NCBI GenBank assembly: GCA_937892405.1
Contig: CALAFS010000188.1
Location: forward strand, 1-9,886
DNA: 9,886 nucleotides
Reading direction: 5' to 3'
DNA from: an uncultured Clostridia bacterium
Lineage (GTDB): Bacteria; Bacillota; Clostridia; Oscillospirales; CAG-272
Both the position numbers and the translations under genes were made by a program. Shown here in pieces: positions 1 to 6,000 of this stretch (its first letter is position 1; each line of letters starts with the position of its first letter). The notes under the pieces were generated by a model. It was given only the letters and a program-made list of their open reading frames with translations. It ran no database searches and had not been told where the DNA came from.

Positions 1-1
1 G

Positions 2-226
2 ATCCGTGTCCATATGGCGGCGCTCGGGCACCCTCTGCTCGGCGATACGGTATACGGCGGCGGGCACACCCGCTTTGAAAAAGAACACGCCGCTCTTCTG
101 CACGGGCAGGCACTCCACGCAAAGCGGCTCACCTTCCGCCACCCGCGCACGGGCGAAGTTATGACCTTTGAGTGTCCCCTCCCCGAGGATTTCAGGAAAC
201 TGCTCGCCATTTTGGAAAGGCAATAA
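2..226 (+). CDS. RluA-family pseudouridine synthase, C-terminal end (partial)
   Basis: This is the tail of a gene that begins before the window. The open frame enters at base 2 and reads IRVHMAALGHPLLGDTVYGG, the conserved C-terminal motif of RluA/RluC/RluD-type 23S rRNA and tRNA pseudouridine synthases. The rest follows the family pattern, with HAKRLTFRHPRTGE and then an acidic-proline PLPEDF stretch before the stop. These enzymes isomerise uridine to pseudouridine in rRNA or tRNA in the cytoplasm. The catalytic aspartate region lies upstream and is not visible, so the specific member (RluA, RluC, RluD or a Bacillus-type paralogue) cannot be decided. The ATG at base 14 is inside the conserved motif and is not the gene start. 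No terminator hairpin is visible between its stop and the promoter of the next gene. Confidence 0.9.
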   Translation: MRVHMAALGHPLLGDTVYGGGHTRFEKEHAALLHGQALHAKRLTFRHPRTGEVMTFECPLPEDFRKLLAILERQ

Positions 227-239
227 AGCAATATTCTTA

Positions 240-268
240 TTGACAATTTTTCCGCTGTATGCTACCAT
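240..268 (+). promoter_or_regulatory. Sigma-A type promoter for the DUF4160/DUF2442 unit
   Basis: A perfect -35 TTGACA (240-245) is followed by a 17-base spacer and a -10 TACCAT (263-268, 4 of 6 consensus bases). The predicted start is near base 275, shortly before a strong ribosome binding site AAGGAGG at 289-295, which is 6 bases from the ATG at 302. Confidence 0.6.
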
Positions 269-301
269 ATAAGTGAAGTACATACCATAAGGAGGTCTGC
301 T

Positions 302-558
302 ATGCCGGAGCTATGTCGTTTTTATAATATTGTCATTAAAATGATTTATAATGATAACATAAACCACATTTTCATGTCTACTATTCAGAGTATGAAGCCG
401 CTATCGGAATCGACGGTGAACTTCTTGCGGGAAGTCTACCGGTAAAACAGCTGAAGCTCGTGCAGGCATGGGCACTCATTCATGAGGAAGAACTTTATCA
501 GGCATGGAACAATGCCGTAAAAGGCGTTGCTTTCGGAAAAATAAAGCCTCTCCAATAA
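302..558 (+). pseudogene. DUF4160-family gene, broken by a one-base frameshift
   Basis: The start is well supported: SD AAGGAGG lies 6 bases before ATG 302. The first about 19 codons read MPELCRFYNIVIKMIYNDN, a typical DUF4160 N-terminus. From base 358 the family sequence continues in a different frame, as HKPHFHVYYSEYEAAIGIDG and then a C-terminal part with the family-like LPVKQLKLVQAW, ending at TAA 556-558. Inserting one base (for example C between 358 and 359) would restore about 85 residues, the normal family length. As written, translation from ATG 302 stops after 47 codons. No slippery heptamer is visible, so programmed frameshifting is unlikely. DUF4160 has no established biochemical role. 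It often sits beside DUF2442, as here, and such pairs are sometimes discussed as toxin-antitoxin-like. A sequencing error is the main alternative to true decay. Confidence 0.8.
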
Positions 559-577
559 AAGAAAGGAGCAAGTACAA

Positions 578-859
578 ATGTATATCAAAGACGGAATTGC
601 TTACGCGGAAGAAGAAAAGCCAATGCTGAAGCTTTGCGGTATTCGCCCTCTGGAAAATTACAGGCTGTGGTTGCGTTTTAACACCGGAGAAGCGAAAATT
701 TTCGATTGTAAGCCTTTACTCTCTCAGCCGGCGTTCGCTCCGTTGTCCGAAGCGAATGTTTTCAAAGATGTCTATATTGATTACGGCGTCCCGGTGTGGA
801 AAGACGGTGAAATTGATATCGCTCCGGAACTGTTGTATGAAAAAGGAATCCCTGCATAA
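578..859 (+). CDS. DUF2442 domain protein
   Basis: This 93-residue protein is complete. Residues about 16-90 follow the DUF2442 pattern: a beta-rich start (KLCGIRPLENYRLWLRFNTG), then FDCKPLL, then a VYIDYGVPVWKDGEIDIAPE segment that matches the family's aromatic and acidic end. The ribosome binding site GAAAGGAG at 561-568 is 9 bases before the ATG, and the gene starts 19 bases after the broken DUF4160 frame, so the two were probably co-transcribed from the promoter at 240. Small DUF2442 proteins are cytoplasmic and their function is not established. The pairing with DUF4160 recurs in bacteria, which suggests a partner protein. Here the partner looks inactivated while this frame is intact. 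No catalytic residues can be pointed to. Confidence 0.85.
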   Translation: MYIKDGIAYAEEEKPMLKLCGIRPLENYRLWLRFNTGEAKIFDCKPLLSQPAFAPLSEANVFKDVYIDYGVPVWKDGEIDIAPELLYEKGIPA

Positions 860-936
860 GAAAGGATGGCGCCTGTCATCAATAAAAAGATATTCGGTAT
901 AACAGGTGGACTTTTCTTGTAGCATTTTTTATCAAA

Positions 937-984
937 ACGCAAAAAGCGAAGCATGCCAAAAACGGTGTGCTTCGCTTTTTGCGT
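937..984. terminator. Long perfect hairpin between convergent genes, probable bidirectional terminator
   Basis: Arms 937-953 and 968-984 are perfectly complementary over 17 bases, with a 14-base loop. The inner GC-rich stem GCGAAGCA/TGCTTCGC is followed by TTTTT on either strand, so it can end the DUF2442 transcript (plus) and the ABC transporter operon (minus, stop at 993). The A/T runs lie within the extended stem, as in many bidirectional terminators. Confidence 0.85.
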
Positions 985-992
985 ATTATTGT

Positions 993-1916
993 TTACAAAA
1001 CTTTACTTAAAAACTCTTGAAGGCGGGGTGTTTTCGGGTGGGAGAAGATCTCCTCCGGGGTGCCTTCTTCGGCGATGCCGCCGTCGGCGATGAAGAGAAC
1101 GCGGTCGGCGACCTCTTTGGCAAAGCCCATCTCGTGTGTGACGATGACCATCGTCATGCCCTCGTCGGCGAGGTCGCGGATCAGGTCGAGAACCTCCCCG
1201 ACCATCTCGGGGTCAAGAGCGCTCGTCGGCTCATCGAAGAGCATGACCTCGGGGGACATCATGAGGGCGCGGACAATGGCGATTCTCTGCTTCTGTCCGC
1301 CGGAGAGGCGCCCGGGAAACTCGTCTTTTTTATCGGCGAGACCGATTCTCTCAAGAAGCCCCATCGCCTTCTTTTCTGCCTCTTCCTTCGTGAGCAGGTG
1401 AAGCTCGGTCGGAGCGAGCATAAGATTCTGCAGGACGGTGAGATTCGCAAACAGATTGAAATGCTGAAAAACCATACCCATGCGGCGGCGGGCGAGGTCG
1501 ATCGGGATTCTCTTCTCCGCCTCCAATGCCTTGATGGCGCGGCTGTACTCTTTTCCCTCTTTTACCTTCAGAAGGTCATTGTTCTTGATCTCCCAGATGA
1601 TCGCCTCATCCGCCGCGGCGGGGTCCTCCTCCGGCTTTTCCGCACGGCGGGCGGCAAGCAGCTTCCGATAGGTATCCGACTTGCGGATAATGTCAAAATG
1701 CAGATAAGGGTCGACAGGGGTCAGAAGCTCGCCGTCGATCCACACCTCGCCGTAGGTCGGCTCTTCCATCAGGTTCATACAACGGAGCAAAGTGCTCTTG
1801 CCGCCGCCGGAGGGTCCGATGATGGCGATCTTCTCTCCTTTTTCAATCTCGCAGGAGACACGGCGAAGCACCGAGAGCTTGCCGAAATCCTTATAGATAT
1901 TTCTAACGCTGATCAC
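993..1916 (-). CDS. Polar amino acid ABC transporter ATPase (GlnQ/HisP-like) with an internal insertion
   Basis: This is the ATP-hydrolysing subunit of a polar amino acid importer, acting at the inner face of the membrane with the permease encoded just upstream. Visible motifs are Walker A GPSGGGKST (34-42), Q-loop glutamine in MVFQHFNLF (Q151), signature LSGGQKQR (204-211), Walker B VMLFDEPTSALD (224-235) and H-loop VTHEM (H261). The N-terminus (MISVRNIYKDFG) and the TVLQNLMLAP region fit the GlnQ/HisP group. The start is GTG at 1916, which overlaps the permease stop by 14 bases, so translation is probably coupled. AAGGAAG lies about 10 bases upstream of the start. Length is 307 residues against about 240-250 usual. 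The excess is a charged, lysine/glutamate-rich stretch, about residues 69-139, between the Walker A beta-strands and the Q-loop. The substrate cannot be read from the sequence. Confidence 0.93.
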   Translation of the reverse strand: MISVRNIYKDFGKLSVLRRVSCEIEKGEKIAIIGPSGGGKSTLLRCMNLMEEPTYGEVWIDGELLTPVDPYLHFDIIRKSDTYRKLLAARRAEKPEEDPAAADEAIIWEIKNNDLLKVKEGKEYSRAIKALEAEKRIPIDLARRRMGMVFQHFNLFANLTVLQNLMLAPTELHLLTKEEAEKKAMGLLERIGLADKKDEFPGRLSGGQKQRIAIVRALMMSPEVMLFDEPTSALDPEMVGEVLDLIRDLADEGMTMVIVTHEMGFAKEVADRVLFIADGGIAEEGTPEEIFSHPKTPRLQEFLSKVL

Positions 1917-2601
1917 TGGCTTTCAACTTCCTTTCCACAAACTTTACGCCGAGCACCATGAGATAGACAATCACAAGATAGCAGGCACCGACGATCAGAC
2001 CGCTCGCGAGATAGTTCGGAATCTGGCGGTAGATGGTATTCGCCGCCGCGTTCAGATCGAAGGTAATTGTCCCCGGCGTCGCGCCGATCATGATAATGAT
2101 GGAGGTCTCTTTCAAAAGGGCGATCATCTCGTTGCCGATCGCGGGAATGATGTTCTTCACCGCCTGCGGCAGGACGACGCGGATCATCGTGCGTCCCCAG
2201 CTCATACCGAGCGCGCGCCCCGCCTCCATCTGCCCCTTATCCACCGACTCGATGCCCGCACGGATATTCTCCGAGACATAGGCACCCGAGTTGATACCGA
2301 AGGTGAGGATCGCCGCATAGGGCTTGAACCCCGGAATGGCGAAGACGGCAAAAACCATAATGAAAAGCTGAAGTGCCACGGGCGTCCCGCGGAAGACCGT
2401 CGTATAGACATGACAGATCGCGGCGGGAATCTTCATATATTTATTATGCTCGGCGGCAATCTTGACAATCGCGACAATGAAGCCGAGCACCAATCCGAGA
2501 AGCGCCGCCGTCACGGCAAGCAAGAGGGTGTTGCCGAAACCCTGTAAAATATAACCGCGCATCTCCCCTGAGGAGAGAATCTTTCCGATATCATTCAGCA
2601 T
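1903..2601 (-). CDS. Amino acid ABC transporter permease (HisM/GlnP family)
   Basis: This 232-residue integral membrane protein is the channel subunit of the importer. The first membrane segment follows GFGNTLLLAV (about 22-46). FRGTP (70-74) is the family hallmark, SGAYVSENIRAGI (105-117) is typical, and the cytoplasmic EAA loop that docks the ATPase is EAGRALGMSWGRTM onward (about 126-147). A final membrane segment precedes a basic tail, VERKLKASDQR. I chose the ATG at 2601 (MLNDIGKIL) because AAAGGAAA lies about 6 bases before it. The longer open frame from 2664 adds a basic stretch that runs into the intergenic hairpin. Only one permease gene is present, so the channel is presumably a homodimer. 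It sits between the binding-protein gene and the ATPase gene and overlaps the ATPase start by 14 bases. Confidence 0.93.
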   Translation of the reverse strand: MLNDIGKILSSGEMRGYILQGFGNTLLLAVTAALLGLVLGFIVAIVKIAAEHNKYMKIPAAICHVYTTVFRGTPVALQLFIMVFAVFAIPGFKPYAAILTFGINSGAYVSENIRAGIESVDKGQMEAGRALGMSWGRTMIRVVLPQAVKNIIPAIGNEMIALLKETSIIIMIGATPGTITFDLNAAANTIYRQIPNYLASGLIVGACYLVIVYLMVLGVKFVERKLKASDQR

Positions 2602-2638
2602 AAAAATTTTCCTTTTTTCTGTTTTCCGAAAACGCAAA

Positions 2639-2691
2639 GAAACCGACGGAAAAGGAAGGGACACATGCCCTTCCCTTTTCGCCGCGGTTTC
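2639..2691 (-). promoter_or_regulatory. Intercistronic hairpin between binding-protein and permease genes
   Basis: A long near-perfect stem forms from GAAACCG (2639-2645) pairing with CGGTTTC (2685-2691), then an inner arm AAAAGGAAGGG (2650-2660) pairing with CCCTTCCCTTTT (2668-2679) with a one-base bulge. The loop is about 7 bases (2661-2667). No clean U-run follows on the minus strand, so it is more likely a leaky terminator or an mRNA-stabilising element than a full stop. Such hairpins after binding-protein genes raise binding-protein levels over permease and ATPase. Confidence 0.6.
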
Positions 2692-2701
2692 GTATTTTCT
2701 G

Positions 2702-3526
2702 TTACTGAATTCCGAGGTGCTTGTTGATCAGTGCCTCGATGCCTTCTTTTCCGAGTTCGTCAAGGACTTCGTTGATCGCGTTCAGAATCTCGGTCTCACC
2801 CTTCGTCACGCAGATGGCGTAGGTATCGCACGCCGCCTCATCGGCTTCGCCGTCCTCGCCCTTCCAATAGAGAGGAGCGCAGGTGAGATCGTCCTTGCCT
2901 TCCACGAGCTTCTTCGCAGGGAGCTCGTCAATGATGAGGACATCGCTGTTGAGTCCGATGTCGGAGAGCGCCGATGCAAGGAGGGAGAAGCCGGTCTTCT
3001 TCGCACCGCTGTCTTTCAGTGTCCCGCTGTCCAGCTCATCGGAAAGGAAGAGGTCGGAGGTCGTACCGTTCTGCACGGCGATCGTCTTGCCCTTCAGGCT
3101 GTCCCAATAGACGCCCGTAACATTATCGGTCGTGGTGCTCTCGTAGGTTGCGGCGGCATCCTTTTTATAGATGACATAGAGGTTCGCGGTGTAATACTCC
3201 TTGGAGAACGCCACCTTCTCTTTTCTCTCATCGGTGATAGAGAGACCCGCGGCGCCGACATTCGTCAGCGTTCCCTTCTCGACCGCATCGACGATCTTAT
3301 CGAATTCCACATTTTCCATCACGAGCTTTTTCCCGAGCTTTTCGGCGACGAGCTGCATAATCTCGACATCGACGCCGACGATCTCGCCGTCCTTGATGTA
3401 TTCAAACGGGGCAAAACCCGCCTCGGTATACACCACAAGTTTGTCATTTCCGCTGCAGGAAGCGAGAGCGGACACGCACCCCGCCGCGAGGACGAAGCAA
3501 AGAAGTAAGGAGAGAATTTTTTTCAT
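2702..3526 (-). CDS. Amino acid ABC transporter substrate-binding lipoprotein
   Basis: This 274-residue extracytoplasmic protein captures the amino acid and delivers it to the permease. Residues 1-24 are a lipoprotein signal peptide: MKK, a hydrophobic core, then lipobox LASC with the lipidated cysteine most likely Cys24. A second candidate is Cys17 in LAAGC. The mature part starts as a family 3 binding protein, KLVVYTEAGFAPFEYIKDGE followed by IVGVDVEIMQLVAEKLGKK, with FDKIVDAVEKGTLTNVGAAGLSIT and RKEKVAFSKEYY completing the first lobe. GKTIAVQNGTTSD opens the second lobe. The ATG at 3526 is chosen because GGAAGG lies 9 bases before it and the signal peptide begins there. The longer frame from 3610 would read through the promoter. 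It is the first gene of a three-gene operon. The ligand (glutamine, histidine, arginine or cystine type) cannot be assigned. Confidence 0.94.
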   Translation of the reverse strand: MKKILSLLLCFVLAAGCVSALASCSGNDKLVVYTEAGFAPFEYIKDGEIVGVDVEIMQLVAEKLGKKLVMENVEFDKIVDAVEKGTLTNVGAAGLSITDERKEKVAFSKEYYTANLYVIYKKDAAATYESTTTDNVTGVYWDSLKGKTIAVQNGTTSDLFLSDELDSGTLKDSGAKKTGFSLLASALSDIGLNSDVLIIDELPAKKLVEGKDDLTCAPLYWKGEDGEADEAACDTYAICVTKGETEILNAINEVLDELGKEGIEALINKHLGIQ

Positions 3527-3581
3527 TTCAGAATACCTTCCGTTTCGTGGGCGATTTGCCCTTTGTTTTCTTGATGGACTC

Positions 3582-3610
3582 ATTATACACCCCTTTTTCG
3601 CATTTGTCAA
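3582..3610 (-). promoter_or_regulatory. Consensus sigma-A promoter of the amino acid transporter operon
   Basis: On the minus strand the sequence is TTGACA (3610-3605), a 17-base spacer, then TATAAT (3587-3582). Both hexamers are perfect consensus with optimal spacing. The predicted start is near 3575, giving a leader of about 50 bases before ATG 3526. That is too short for a T-box or a large riboswitch. The -35 is preceded by a strongly AT-rich tract that could act as an UP element. Confidence 0.85.
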
Positions 3611-3619
3611 GCATTTTTT

Positions 3620-3652
3620 GCAAAAAAATTCGTATTTATTGAATTTTTATGC
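3620..3652. promoter_or_regulatory. Inverted repeat upstream of the transporter promoter, possible operator or UP element
   Basis: GCAAAAAAATTC (3620-3631) and GAATTTTTATGC (3641-3652) are inverted copies matching at 11 of 12 positions, separated by 9 bases. The repeat sits just upstream of the -35 element of the transporter promoter, a place where activators bind. AT-richness alone makes such matches more likely, so the call is tentative. Confidence 0.35.
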
Positions 3653-3848
3653 AGTCATGTAGGCAATGCTGATTTTTTTGTGCATTTTGCGCACATTTTT
3701 TCAAAACATCCCGAATTATCGAAGATTTTTCGCTGAGTGTCGGAAAGAATCCAGCGTATTTTTCGGCAGATCCGACCTTTGATTTCTCCGAAAAGCATGT
3801 ATTACAATGAATAAATATGCAATTATGCGTCCGTCTTTGCATACGCTC

Positions 3849-3877
3849 TTGATTTTCTTTCCGTTTTATGATAAAAT
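3849..3877 (+). promoter_or_regulatory. Sigma-A type promoter of the ABC-F gene
   Basis: TTGATT (3849-3854), a 17-base spacer and TAAAAT (3872-3877) give a good promoter. The predicted start is near 3884, which leaves a short leader of about 35 bases with ribosome binding site AAAGGA at 3908-3913. There is no room for the long attenuating leaders seen before some antibiotic-resistance ABC-F genes. Confidence 0.6.
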
Positions 3878-3919
3878 AGCAAAAGAATCTTACAAAAATA
3901 CAAAGTGAAAGGAAATGCC

Positions 3920-5842
3920 ATGATCGCACTCTCCGTCTCCGACCTCTCCCTCGCCTTCGGCACCGATGTGATTCTGTCCGATGTCTCCTTCGCGGCAAAC
4001 GACGGGGACAAGATCGGCATCATCGGCGTCAACGGCGCGGGAAAAACCACGCTCTTCCGCCTGATCGCGGGGGATCTCTCCCCCGATAACGGCGCGGTTT
4101 ATCTTCAAAAGGGACACCGCGTCGGCATGCTGGAGCAGAATCCGGATCTCTCCGCCCTGCCCGCCGACCACACGATGCTCGACTACATGTATACGGCGTT
4201 TCCGGATCTTCTCGCATGGGAAGAGGAAATCGCGCGGCTCGAGGACGAGCTGATCCGGGCACCGAAAGACGACGAGACGAAAATCTCTTCCCTCTCTCAC
4301 GCCCTTGACGAAGTACGCCGCCGCTATGAGGCGGAGGGCGGCAGTCAGTTCCGCTCCCTCTCCCGCGGTATGCTGCTCCGTCTCGGCTTTACCGAAGCAC
4401 AGCTCGGGCAGAAGATTTCCACCCTCTCGGGCGGACAGTACACCCGCCTTGCGCTCGCGCGTCTGCTCGCGACCGAGCCGGACATCCTCATGCTGGACGA
4501 GCCGACCAACCACCTTGACATCGACGCGCTCGCGTGGCTCGAATCCTTCCTCGCAAATTACAAAAAGACTGTCCTCATCATCTCCCATGACCGTTACTTC
4601 CTCGATCGGACGACGACAAAGACGCTGCAGATCCAGTACGGACACGCAAAGCTCTTCCCCGGCAGTTACACAAGAGCAAAAGAGGCAATGGAAGAAGAGC
4701 GTGCCGCGGTCGAAAAGCGGTACAAAGAACAGCAAAAGGAGATCGCGAGAATCCGTGCGAACATCGAGTTTCAGCGGCGGTGCAATCAGGAGCACAACTA
4801 TGTGACGATCCGCTCCAAGGAAAAACAACTCGCCCGCATGGAGAAGATCGAAAAATTACCGAACGATCCGAAGAGTATCCGCCTCTCCTTCTCCTCCGAG
4901 GACAGCGCGGGTGATGTCCTGACGGCGAAGGGACTGACCTTCTCTTACGACGGCACGCCCCTACTCCGGAATCTTACCTTTTATATAAAAAAGGGAGAGC
5001 GCGTCCTCTTCCTCGGTCCGAACGGATGCGGAAAATCCACGCTGATGAAGCTCATCTGCGGAAGGATCGCGCCGACGGGCGGCAAGATGACGCTCGGCTA
5101 CAATATCAAGATCGGCTACTACGATCAGGAAAACCGCGGTCTTTCCGAAGAGAAGACCGTCTTTGAAGAAATGCACGATACCTATCCCGAAAAGAAGGAT
5201 CTCGAGCTCCGCTCGACGCTCGCGCTCTTCCTCTTCGGTGCGGACGACATCACAAAAAAAGTCTCCTCCCTCTCGGGCGGAGAACGCGCACGACTGACTC
5301 TTGCCAAACTGATTCTGAAAAAGGTGAATCTGCTCGTGATGGACGAGCCGACCAACCACCTTGACATCGGCTCTTCCGAGGCGCTCGAAAGTGCACTCGC
5401 CGCCTTCGACGGTACGGTGATCGCAGTCTCACACGACCGCTACTTCATCAACCGGCTGGCAACGCGGATCATCGAGCTGGCGCCCGAGCGGGAGGACGGC
5501 ATGTTCGACTACCGGCTCGAGAGCTATGACGACGCCTACACGACCTATATGGAGCTGCGCGAGAAGCGCGCGGCACTCGCCGCGCCGACGGCACCCCCGC
5601 CGCCGACCGACGCAAAGCTCGCCTACGAGCAAAAAAAGAAGGAAAACGCCGAGCGCCGTGCCGCCGAGCGGAAGATCGAGCGCGCCAAAGAGCGGATCGC
5701 CGCCCTTGAGGCGGAGACGGAGGAGATCGACCGCGAGCTGTTCGGCGAAGCGCAGACCGATTATGTGCGTGCCGCAGAGCTTGACCGTCGGAAAAACGAA
5801 ATCGAGGAAGAGCTTCTCTCCCTCTACGAAATTGTCATGTAA
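3920..5842 (+). CDS. ABC-F family ATPase (YdiF/Uup-like)
   Basis: This 640-residue soluble protein has two ATP-binding domains and no membrane segments. ABC-F proteins bind the ribosome near the E-site and modulate translation or rescue stalled complexes. Domain 1 has Walker A GVNGAGKTT (36-44), LSGGQ (169-173), Walker B DILMLDEPTNHLD (188-200) and SHDRYFLD. A charged alpha-helical linker follows, from YTRAKEAMEEERAAVEKRYK through QRRCNQEHNYVTIRSKEKQL, which is the ABC-F P-site tRNA interaction motif region. Domain 2 has GPNGCGKST (366-374), LSGGE (451-455) and LLVMDEPTNHLD with D475/E476. About 560-640 is a lysine/glutamate-rich C-terminal coiled coil, as in YdiF and Uup, and it favours a housekeeping role over drug resistance. 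ATG 3920 is chosen because AAAGGA lies about 7 bases upstream; an in-frame GTG at 3905 overlaps that site. The gene is monocistronic with its own terminator. Confidence 0.94.
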   Translation: MIALSVSDLSLAFGTDVILSDVSFAANDGDKIGIIGVNGAGKTTLFRLIAGDLSPDNGAVYLQKGHRVGMLEQNPDLSALPADHTMLDYMYTAFPDLLAWEEEIARLEDELIRAPKDDETKISSLSHALDEVRRRYEAEGGSQFRSLSRGMLLRLGFTEAQLGQKISTLSGGQYTRLALARLLATEPDILMLDEPTNHLDIDALAWLESFLANYKKTVLIISHDRYFLDRTTTKTLQIQYGHAKLFPGSYTRAKEAMEEERAAVEKRYKEQQKEIARIRANIEFQRRCNQEHNYVTIRSKEKQLARMEKIEKLPNDPKSIRLSFSSEDSAGDVLTAKGLTFSYDGTPLLRNLTFYIKKGERVLFLGPNGCGKSTLMKLICGRIAPTGGKMTLGYNIKIGYYDQENRGLSEEKTVFEEMHDTYPEKKDLELRSTLALFLFGADDITKKVSSLSGGERARLTLAKLILKKVNLLVMDEPTNHLDIGSSEALESALAAFDGTVIAVSHDRYFINRLATRIIELAPEREDGMFDYRLESYDDAYTTYMELREKRAALAAPTAPPPPTDAKLAYEQKKKENAERRAAERKIERAKERIAALEAETEEIDRELFGEAQTDYVRAAELDRRKNEIEEELLSLYEIVM

Positions 5843-5848
5843 CCATAG

Positions 5849-5891
5849 GGACAGACCGATGCCGAAAACGGCATCGGTCTGTCCGTTTTTT
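5849..5891 (+). terminator. Intrinsic terminator of the ABC-F gene
   Basis: Arms 5849-5863 and 5870-5884 are perfectly complementary over 15 bases, with a 6-base loop GAAAAC and a following T-run at 5886-5891. It starts 7 bases after the ABC-F stop codon. Its T-run is also the first six bases of the large palindrome at 5886-5929. Confidence 0.95.
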
Positions 5892-5929
5892 AAGATAATC
5901 TAAAGTCGACTTTAGATTATCTTAAAAAA
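5886..5929. repeat. 44-bp perfect palindrome (distal copy, ATPase downstream side)
   Basis: The centre is GTCGAC at 5905-5910. Checking outward, all 22 base pairs from 5886/5929 inward are complementary. The core half-site is TTAAGATAATCTAAAGTC. The 36-bp core (5890-5925) matches 30 of 36 positions of the palindrome at 7242-7277, upstream of the ATPase gene. It lies between the terminator of the ABC-F gene and the terminator of the ATPase gene, so it is outside any transcribed gene as annotated. Confidence 0.95.
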
Positions 5930-5954
5930 TCAAAAAAGATAAGGAAATCAGAAC

Positions 5955-5994
5955 AAAAAGCGGGACGCCGGGCATAACACATGCCGGGCGTCCC
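5955..5994 (-). terminator. Intrinsic terminator of the AAA ATPase/DUF4143 gene
   Basis: Read on the minus strand, arms 5994-5981 and 5975-5962 pair over 14 positions with a single mismatch and a 5-base loop. The stem is followed by a short run of T (5959-5955 are A on the plus strand). It begins a few bases after the ATPase stop codon at 6001. Confidence 0.85.
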
Positions 5995-6000
5995 CCCTTA

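Larger units (their letters stand above)
3527..3919. other. Divergent intergenic region, AT-rich, no gene seen
   Basis: These 393 bases separate the transporter operon from the ABC-F gene. They hold the consensus minus-strand promoter (3582-3610), an AT-rich inverted repeat upstream of it (3620-3652), and the plus-strand promoter of the ABC-F gene (3849-3877). Between about 3655 and 3845 I see T-rich tracts and a weak hairpin, but no open frame with a ribosome binding site and no recognised RNA. Confidence 0.6.

Noticed and set aside
350..370. Programmed -1 frameshift in the DUF4160 gene
   Set aside because: No slippery heptamer and no downstream structure are evident, and the family is not known to use recoding. 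A one-base deletion explains it more simply.
1017..1961. A 314-codon open frame on the plus strand
   Set aside because: It lies antisense to the ABC transporter ATPase, whose motifs are all present on the minus strand. The plus frame has no recognisable motif or ribosome binding site.
2717..3508. A 263-codon open frame on the plus strand
   Set aside because: It is a shadow of the binding lipoprotein gene, which has a signal peptide, promoter and family motifs on the other strand.
3527..3610. Longer start for the binding lipoprotein (from 3610)
   Set aside because: It would place the consensus promoter inside the coding region and bury the signal peptide. ATG 3526 has a good ribosome binding site.
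3679..3701. Terminator-like hairpin TGTGC/GCACA followed by six T
   Set aside because: The stem has only 5 bp and no gene precedes it on the plus strand. In an AT-rich intergenic region this is likely chance.
3890..4828. A 312-codon open frame on the minus strand
   Set aside because: It is antisense to the ABC-F gene and arises from GC-rich codon use. It contains no family motif.
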